Assembly: GCF_009389715.1 (NCBI RefSeq)
Contig: NC_052409.1
Location: forward strand, 6,683,605 to 6,747,604
Source of the DNA: Phoenix dactylifera
Lineage: Eukaryota; Streptophyta; Magnoliopsida; Arecales; Arecaceae
Length of the DNA: 64,000 bases
Reading direction: 5' to 3'
This document shows positions 57,601-64,000 of this stretch, one piece after another (positions within the stretch are counted from its first letter, which is position 1; each line of letters starts with the position of its first letter). Below the pieces are notes generated by a model that ran no database searches, was not told the DNA's origin, and saw only the letters and a list, made by a program, of their open reading frames with translations. A program made the position numbers and the translations under genes.

Positions 57601-59311
57601 TGATGCCTCTCTCCTGTTACTTCTGCAGAGTGGATACAGCACAAACTTGGCCCCAGCAAAACTCGTAGGTAAATTGATTACCTCCCTTGATAGATCTCTT
57701 CACCGCATGATGGGTGCACCACCACCACCTCTGCCACCAATGTCACAAAGCAGTGTAAATGATAAAGAAATCTTCTCTGGGGTCCCAAAAGTAGCAAATA
57801 GTCAATCAACAATGGCAATGTCATCATTAATTCCATCAGCTTCAGTGGAGGCCATGAGTGAGTGGACAAGTGATAGTGGTAGGAAGAGTATGCACAACAG
57901 AAGTATTTCAGAGCCAAATTTTGGTAGAAGCCCTAAACAGGTGGTTCCCTCTGCTCAATTGGAGAAAAATTGTTTTTTCTTTCTCCCCAAATTCACTTCT
58001 TGCAGTAATGTTGGACTTTCACTGTCTAGGACTGTTTCTCTCTGAAATTGTTGTTTTATTTCTTTCCTAATCATGTTCAGCAATATCACAATAGATTCTT
58101 GAAAAAATATTTCAATGCTCTTTGCTGACTTCATACAGAACTCATCAAAGGATGCAGGCTCAGATAGTCCTCAAAGCAAAGCGTCAGAATCAGGGGGATC
58201 TCGCTTTGGGCGTATTGGCTCAAATCTTCTCCAGAAAACTATGGGTTGGGTCTCAAGAACCCACCGCCAGGTACTTCTTTTGATATAATCCAGTTGTAAT
58301 TCTCCCAGCTTCTTACACAACTTGAGCTTATACATGTCATGCGTCTGCTAAATCATGACTGAAGGCAAAACTGGGTGAACGAAACAAGTTCTATTATGAT
58401 GAGAAACTTAAGAGATGGGTCGAGGAAGGTGTTGAGCCTCCAGCTGTGGAAGCTGCCCTACCACCACCTCCAACAGTGGCATCATTCCAGAATGGTTTGC
58501 CAGATTACAACATAAACAATGCCTTCAAAGGTAGCGAAAGTCCTGCTGCTAATGGTTGGCCAGAGGTGAAATCCTCAATCCCCACAGAACATAGTTCCGG
58601 AATCCCACCCATTCCACCCAGCCAGAACCAGTTCTCAGCTCGTGGTAGAATGGGGCTTCGATCGAGGTAGATAACTGCTCTCTCTCTCTGTCTCTGTCTG
58701 TCTCTCTATCTGTGGCTCCAAGAGTATATATATTTGGTGCAGAAGTGATGGGACGAGAACATATGAACTGTTTCTTTTTTTTTTCCAGATATGTTGATAC
58801 GTTCAATAAGGGTGGTGGAACTTTGACAAACTCATTCCAGTCACCTTCAGCTCCATCTCTGAAGCCGGCAGCTGGTGCCAAATTTTTCATCCCTACCGCA
58901 CCTGCAACATCTGATGAGCCAAAAACTGAAACAATAGCAGAAAGCAGCCAAGAAGCCGCCCTTCATGAAGAACCATCTACATCAGTTCTAAAAGAAGCAT
59001 CATTTTCTTCGCCATCAACCATGCAGCGGTTTCCAAGCATGGACCATATTACTCCTGGAAACAAGGGTTCCGAGGCAGCATTCCGAGGTGGCAATGGCCC
59101 CTTATCACGGACGCGTGCAGCATCATGGAGCGGAACTTTTACAAACGCATCCAATTCTAACATGGCTGAAATAAAGCCGATAGATGGTGGACAGAGTGTG
59201 CCATCAATACTCACGCCCAGCAACGCTTCGCATTCCCGTTCGGGCAGCAGCTCATCTGTACGGCATAATGGTGTTTCTCTGGGCGATGACCTTCATGAGG
59301 TGGAACTCTGA
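44760..59311 (+). CDS. SEC16: SEC16 homologue, COPII coat assembly scaffold
   Basis: Thirteen coding exons join in frame to 1407 aa: 44760-46469, 46617-46940, 52617-52745, 52833-52955, 53121-53288, 53944-54069, 54167-54301, 57234-57361, 57432-57543, 57629-57940, 58139-58270, 58365-58666, 58789-59311. The start MASPPPFQAEDQTDEDFFDK is SEC16-like. The long acidic, Ser/Gln-rich N-terminus is one 570-codon exon. It has two PGW-(K/Y)-YD...WY motifs near residues 222 and 326. The central conserved domain begins near 537 (GRPAHALVTFGFGGKLI). The helical Sec16 C-region follows (about 680-985), then a low-complexity tail with RFGRIGSNLLQKTMGWVSR. SEC16 organises ER exit sites and binds SEC13 and other COPII parts; Arabidopsis SEC16A/MAG5 is needed for storage-protein export. 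Which paralogue this matches is undetermined. Introns 2 (5.7 kb) and 7 (2.9 kb) are swollen by insertions. Confidence 0.93.
48355..48393. repeat. (GA)n microsatellite inside the hAT element
   Basis: About 39 bp of GA dinucleotides. Confidence 0.95.
48698..49081 (+). repeat. Frame-preserving duplication inside the hAT element
   Basis: Copies at 48,698-48,880 and 48,896-49,081 share GATCATTCGTACCTCAAAAC, GTGGTCGGGGCTCCTCTTCA and ACGCCTCCACCGCTCGTCCG. The period is 198 bp (66 codons), so a 159-aa frame (48,636-49,115) stays open over both. That frame repeats KIIRTSKPSF and ADKEKR-NPSSTPPPLVRSAP. No known protein is recognised. Coding status is doubtful; it may be captured gene sequence. Confidence 0.7.
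50611..50856 (+). mobile_element. LINE fragment: RNase H end, copy 3 (SEC16 intron 2)
   Basis: HPLIRDIRAMICGEVAFQAK, VYREAN and VANHSGDTL, then CFDFFECICVRIV-like residues and TGA at 50,828-50,830 match the LINE copies at 37 and 38.7 kb, with several stops. A 16-base 3' UTR leads to a poly(A) run at 50,847-50,856. Flanks AGATATTCTTTTTATC (left) and AGAATATCTCTTTTTCAT (right) may be a decayed target duplication. Sense to SEC16. Confidence 0.72.
51616..51666. repeat. (TA)n microsatellite in SEC16 intron 2
   Basis: About 51 bp of TA with one CA interruption. Confidence 0.95.
53453..53700. mobile_element. GC-rich insertion in SEC16 intron 5, probable element fragment
   Basis: CGAACCGGCCGGTTCGGACC opens a block rich in CCGG and ACCGGT, followed by GAGA-rich sequence and a G run at about 53,631-53,648. 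Such CCGGTTCGG-rich ends are seen in some plant non-autonomous DNA elements. No matching opposite terminus was found, so it is called a fragment. Confidence 0.35.
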
Positions 59312-59852
59312 TGCGTGATATTTTATGCCATGTTTGCAGTGGTCAAAACGCTACTACCCTCCCAAAAAACAGTGGGTAGGGTTCTACGGAATTATCTTGA
59401 GAATTATACTGCTTGATGAAATGCTCCACCCAAAATGTTTCTGTACTACAGTCCAGATTTTGGATACCTGGCATATGTATTCCTAATGTGAAACTGGTGT
59501 CCTTTTACATGAAAACATGTGGATGCCGTTGTACAGATAATTTGTTGATTTATTGAAGATAGAAATCCCATATTGTTCTTAAGAAGGGGCATACAAAAAG
59601 AAATCTTAAGAGCAAACTCTTGAGAAGGATACTTCCAATTCCATATTCTTGAAGGAAAGCAGCACAGTACGTAGCCACATACCATTATGATTTTTGTTTT
59701 GTGTTTTCAGGATCCATGGTTATACGGTAGTGCAGCCATAAAGGCAAAAAGTAGTGAGGCATTTTAAATTATTAGGATGCTGGATGATAGCCATGAGAGT
59801 ATAACTTTTTGGTGGTTGAGAATTTTTTCTTGTGAAGTAAATTACTATTTAC

Positions 59853-60223
59853 TGAGTACTCATTTGGTTTGTGACAATAATTTTCTCTAAAATAGTTTAT
59901 ATTTGGTTAATATTTATTGTTTATAAAAAAAATTGTGTAAAATATTTATTATATTTTTAATAAAAATATATTTTTGTTCACAAATTTTGATGGTTCGGGG
60001 GCAGTTTTGAAAAAAAAAAGTATCAATTTTTAATTGGTAAGAAAGTAGCTTTTCATCTTTCTCATAGTTTTTTTTTTTATGAAACATGAAAATTTTATTT
60101 TTATGGAAATACTATTTTTTTATCTCTTGTATGAAACTCCAAACTAGAGACTTTCTTCATTTTTTTTGTTGACCATACTTTCTTTCCTCCGTTTCGTACG
60201 ATTCAAACAAACCAAACGAGCCC
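59853..60223. mobile_element. Candidate MITE downstream of SEC16
   Basis: The left end TGAGTACTCATTTGGTTTG and the complement of the right end, AGGGCTCGTTTGGTTTG, form imperfect inverted termini around a very AT-rich core of about 370 bp. No clear target duplication. Confidence 0.35.
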
Positions 60224-60780
60224 TAAGTTTTCTTTGTCGGTTTCAAGGGGCTGATTTTCTTGCCCTATTTTGTGATAGAGCCTGTTGATTTGGTATTGCT
60301 TTTATTTTTGTTTCCTCCAATTTGTTCCAATTGCATGGACTTGATGCTAATTAACCAACGATTCTGACCCTACTTGATGGGGGAGTTGGCATATAATAGC
60401 AAACAATGAATTGGAGGGAATGCATTTCGAACCTTTCACCTAGTAAATAGTAGCCATACTGATCTAGCCAATTAAGGAGGTGGGAGATCCTGAAAGAGGG
60501 GAATGTAGAGAGGGGGTGTTGGGAGATGCACGGGGAATGGGGAAAAGGGTAGGAGAGTTGGCATTCCATACTAGACTGGATATGATTTGAGAGCACTTTG
60601 AGAAACGGCGGTCTTCCAAGAAGGACGAGCCTGTTTCATGGAAATCTACTCTGCTTTTATTGTTGATGTACTAATAACAGATGATGCTAATGCAGTTTGT
60701 GAAAATTATTACTTGATAAGACATGGCAATTTTTGGGTTCATTGAATTTATGATTATTTTTAGGCTTTCACGGCCATCCA
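60224..60780. other. Intergenic, no feature seen
   Basis: No exon-like frame or recognisable repeat between the candidate MITE and the second TRIM. Confidence 0.45.
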
Positions 60781-61221
60781 TATGAGGACCCATATGGACG
60801 TGTATTTAGTTCCACATTGATTAGTCGCCGAAAAAAATTTAGATACTTATATAGGATTAAAAATCCAAAAAATATCTTATGGCTAGTCTTTTTGAATAAG
60901 GTTCTAGATTGTGACAAATAGTATGGGAGCGGATCCAGCTCATGATCCATGTAGATTAGGAGACATTGCAGCATGAGCTCATTAAAGCTAACTACGAGCC
61001 GATCATGATGCTTGTGATTAGATTTGAATAGATTTAGATCCTTAGTCTGACGAAAATACCATGGTTTAAATGGAAAAAAAGTATATGAGGATCGGTACGG
61101 GTGTGCATTTAGTCTCATATCAATTATTCACCGGAAAAATTTTAGATACTTATACAGGACTAAAGAACTCAAAAAATACCTTTTTGACAAATTTTTTTGA
61201 ATAAGGCCCTCGGTTGTGACA
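60781..61221 (+). mobile_element. Second TRIM copy, same family, diverged
   Basis: LTRs at 60,781-60,916 and 61,084-61,221 begin TATGAGGA and end TTGTGACA. The internal segment shares GATTAGATTTGAATAGATTT and the CTTAGTCTGACGA block with the array at 904-1942. The primer-binding site is degraded (AATAGTATGGGAGCGG), and the polypurine tract is GGAAAAAAAGTA. Flanks ATCCA and ATCGA fit a 5-bp target duplication with one change. This is a single complete unit. Confidence 0.85.
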
Positions 61222-62460
61222 ATCGACCTCGATTTAATTATTGCATTTGTGCCAGAATTGTGGGCTGATGATCTAACTGGTAATCATCTATTGGCAGAAG
61301 CGTGTTTGCTTGTTTGCTGCACCTTCAGTCCAGTCCTGTCCTGTGTTTGCAGAAGCTGGTGACAGATAATAGGATAAATGAAGACACAAATCCAGCACAA
61401 AATCGAGTCATTTGGTAGTGTGATTCAGTGCGACAGGCTCTGAAATTTCGACAAAGCACCATAACATTATAAATTTAAGATAAGGCCATGGTGATTATGA
61501 AGTTAGGAGGACCTTTTTTTTAATATTTTTGAGGTAGCAGGAGCATAAGAATTTATTTATAAAGTATATACCTGCTTAGTTTAACGTTCCATTTAGTGTG
61601 GTCATCTTTTTGCCTACAGATGGAAGCACTACGTGGTTTTCATCATCAGGCAAGGGATCTGCTGGCTCTCACTCCATGTACATGAAATCCTGAGCATCAT
61701 CTTGATCTCTCCTTATGGACAGCCAAGGCTTCGTGTGGCTATGGGGCACCTATGTTACACTGGCATCCAAAATGGCATCTTCTTTGAGCCCATAGGCTAG
61801 CACGGCACATTGAGCCAGGTACAAACTAAGCAACAAGTGCACCTTATGCACTTCTATAATGTTCAAATCTCTCCATGCCTCACGCATTTGAAAAAAAGAT
61901 TAAACTTTAATGGAATACCTAATTCTCTCAACAAGGAATTGGAATCTCAAATAAAAAGAATTTATATTTAGATTTTTTGGAAATATTTTAGACTAGCTCT
62001 TAGCTCATATGAATAAGTTCAAAAATAATGGCTAAATCTTAGTTAAGATAATTTGGAGAGAGAGGAGAAATGTCACCTATCTCAGAGCAAATTTTGGGCA
62101 TGACCGGCCACCGTTCAACCATCTCTTATGGAGTCGAAGCACACAAAAAGAAAATATGTGAGAAAGCATGTGGGTTGGAAGGAAAATATACTTAGTTGAC
62201 CGGAATATTCCTAGGAGCAGGATTCTCAATTAATCCATTCTAATTTTTTTTAAATTCTTAAAATTGATAAAAGATTAAACATTTTGCTTTCATATTTATG
62301 CCGAGTAAATCTATGTGTAATTCGTATTTAAATGGTACTCAAATTTGTGATCATATGAGTAAGATATAAAGTTGGATGTCAAACCTAATTCGTGTTCACA
62401 ATAAATTTGAAAAGAATTCCTAATTAATTTTTTAGAATAAAAAATTTCGATGAAATATGT
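61222..62460. other. Intergenic, no feature seen
   Basis: AT-rich sequence with no gene, RNA or element recognised. Confidence 0.45.
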
Positions 62461-62518
62461 AAGAATTAGGGCAGCGGGCCCGGCCTAGACCAAAGTCGGC
62501 AGGCCCAGCCGGCTTTGA

Positions 62519-62521
<3 letters not shown>

Positions 62522-62555
<34 letters not shown>
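62522..62555. repeat. (TA)n microsatellite
   Basis: About 34 bp of TA, 110 bp upstream of the TATA box of the right-end gene. Confidence 0.95.
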
Positions 62556-62558
<3 letters not shown>

Positions 62559-62662
62559 GGGAAAGATCGGAAGAGGGGGATCGAAAGCGAAGGCAAAACG
62601 TGGCTATTGGAGCGCCGCGAGTCCATTGAACGGCCGCGGGGCAAGGGAACGGTTGGGGGGGC

Positions 62663-62670
62663 TATAAAAG
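62663..62670 (+). promoter_or_regulatory. TATA box of the right-end gene
   Basis: TATAAAAG follows a G-rich stretch. A likely leader starts about 30 bp on, and a strong donor, GAG then GTAAGG, occurs at 62,730. Together these look like a promoter, a short first exon and a leader intron (62,730-63,127). Confidence 0.5.
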
Positions 62671-62906
62671 TAAAACCCCAGATCTTTCCTTCCTCCCCGA
62701 TCGGGAGCGCAGCACTTCGTCGGAGTGAGGTAAGGACTTCCGCCTCCTTCTCACCCCCTCCTCTGCCTTTTCCTCCTTTAGATCTACCGGCAATGGCCGG
62801 GATCCGGCAAAAGGCCGGGATGTAGGAAGAGCACAGAAGAAGAGGAAGAAGAGGGTAGGGCCTTGCGGTCCCCGCGGGTCAGATCTGGCAAGAGGATGCC
62901 GGAAGA

Positions 62907-62956
62907 AAAAAAAATAAGAATAAGAATAAGAAGAAGAAGAAGAAGAGAGAAGAAGA
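62907..62956. repeat. A/AAG-rich simple repeat in leader intron
   Basis: AATAAG and AAG units, about 50 bp, within the putative 5' UTR intron. Confidence 0.85.
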
Positions 62957-63182
62957 AACCGAGTTTCCTATAATGACTATGGGATTGGTAAATTGCCTGA
63001 TGCAGCTAAAATTACATTGTAGGGGAAAAGAAACCGATTTGCCTTGTCATGTTGCATTCAATTTTCCTCAGTTTGTTGTTTTGAAGCTGTTTCCAGGCTT
63101 CATGACAGTGTGGTGATTTATTTGCAGGATAGTTTGGAGAGAAATCTCTTTTTCGGTAACGTTGGTATTCCAATTGTTATAT

Positions 63183-63238
63183 ATGGGGGAGCAGTCGTTT
63201 CTTGATCGGATGTTATCCCATCTCCGATCGACCAGCAA
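63183..63238 (+). CDS. First coding exon of a gene leaving the window (partial)
   Basis: After an acceptor (TTTGCAG ending at 63,127), an ATG at 63,183 opens MGEQSFLDRMLSHLRSTS, and the exon ends at a donor, AA then GTGAGG, at 63,239. Later exons were not found before 64,000, so they lie beyond the window or in a long intron. The N-terminus resembles, from memory only, a conserved plant thioredoxin-fold family; that is a hunch and no function is assigned. Confidence 0.42.
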
Positions 63239-64000
63239 GTGAGGGAATCCAGAATCCATTTTTCTTGTGCATATCTTGGTGTTATCTCGTTAAATGATGA
63301 ATTTTTAGAACTGCTTTATAAGAAAATGTGTTTGTTGTACTTAAGATATGGTGATAGTGCTGAATTTTTATGCATCAGTTGCATGGTCTTTTTTTTTTGA
63401 TTTCTCTATAACTTACTGTGTATGCTTCATGATTTTTCAATATTTCGATATATATTCTTTCTCCTTATTGCTGCTTGTGCTGTTTAGTTATTAGTGGTGA
63501 TAATCAAACCGATGATGGGGATGCTTTAGTAGTGATGCTTAGTGATGTGGACTGTTTAAAATCTTAAAATATAAGGTCCTGTAAGGAAATATCACCTTTA
63601 CATAAACGTCTGACAGTATAGGAAAATAGAAATGAGTTGGGAATTGTTTACTGGAAACTGGTTCGTGCCTTTTGCAGCTGCAAATGGACAATTCTAAATA
63701 GGGAATGGGTGGCTTTGACTAGGAAGAATCAAAATATAGAGGTTGATTTCATGTGCAGCAATCAAATTTCCAAAACAAGTTAGAAAGAGTCAGGTTTTTA
63801 GGTCTTTATAATATCAACATATACGATATTACTAGTAAGCTAATATGACTGCTTCTATATAATATGATCTCAATAAAGAACGCAAGCTTATCTATAAATT
63901 TCATTTACATAATATCTAATTCTTTGGATTGTGGACAACAACTAGCATTCCATAATTCAAAACCAGAGTCAGGAAATCGTGTATAAATCGACATTTTAAA
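63239..64000. other. Probable intron of the right-end gene
   Basis: AT-rich sequence following a good donor site. No further exon of matching phase was recognised up to the window edge. Confidence 0.4.

Overview
This is nuclear DNA of a flowering plant. Genes have many exons with GT-AG introns, and there are SSRs, LTR and non-LTR retroelements and a chloroplast-derived insertion. The GC-rich first exon of the NOA1 homologue, its close similarity to the rice protein, and a LINE RNase H of a type I associate with palms suggest a monocot, possibly a palm. That taxonomic call is inference. No operon, CRISPR array, phage or bacterial feature is present.

Layout. 1-11.4 kb is gene-free: a tandem array of a miniature LTR retrotransposon (TRIM, four LTRs and three internal segments, 904-1942), a foldback MITE (about 9.92-10.37 kb) and a plastid rps14 copy on the minus strand (10,856-11,158). 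Three complete plus-strand genes follow. NOA1/RIF1-like circularly permuted GTPase: 13 coding exons, 11,657-22,150, 558 aa. RBM48-like RRM protein: 8 exons, 23,621-28,167, 235 aa. An intronless three-finger C2H2 repressor of the ZAT type: 30,390-31,439, 349 aa, with an overlapping upstream ORF. 31.4-44.2 kb is a repeat-rich interval. It holds LINE RNase H remnants, a local duplication with a datable LINE insertion, a TIR transposon whose body is a 97-bp satellite array, more foldback MITEs and a GC-rich 322-bp duplication. A SEC16 homologue (13 coding exons, 44,760-59,311, 1407 aa) fills most of the rest. Its 5.7-kb second intron carries a non-autonomous hAT element with a perfect 8-bp target duplication and another LINE fragment. 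The right end has a second, older TRIM copy (60,781-61,221) and the promoter and first coding exon of a further gene that leaves the window.

The four recognised genes have unrelated housekeeping or regulatory roles: plastid ribosome GTPase, minor-spliceosome factor, transcriptional repressor and COPII scaffold. They are not a functional cluster. The most unusual content is the mobile DNA: the satellite-bearing TIR element, the TRIM LTR with an snRNA-like promoter layout, the foldback family with sub-repeated arms, and the LINE insertion with its empty site preserved next door. Exon borders were derived by hand from reading frame, GT-AG sites and family similarity. No alignment or expression data were available.
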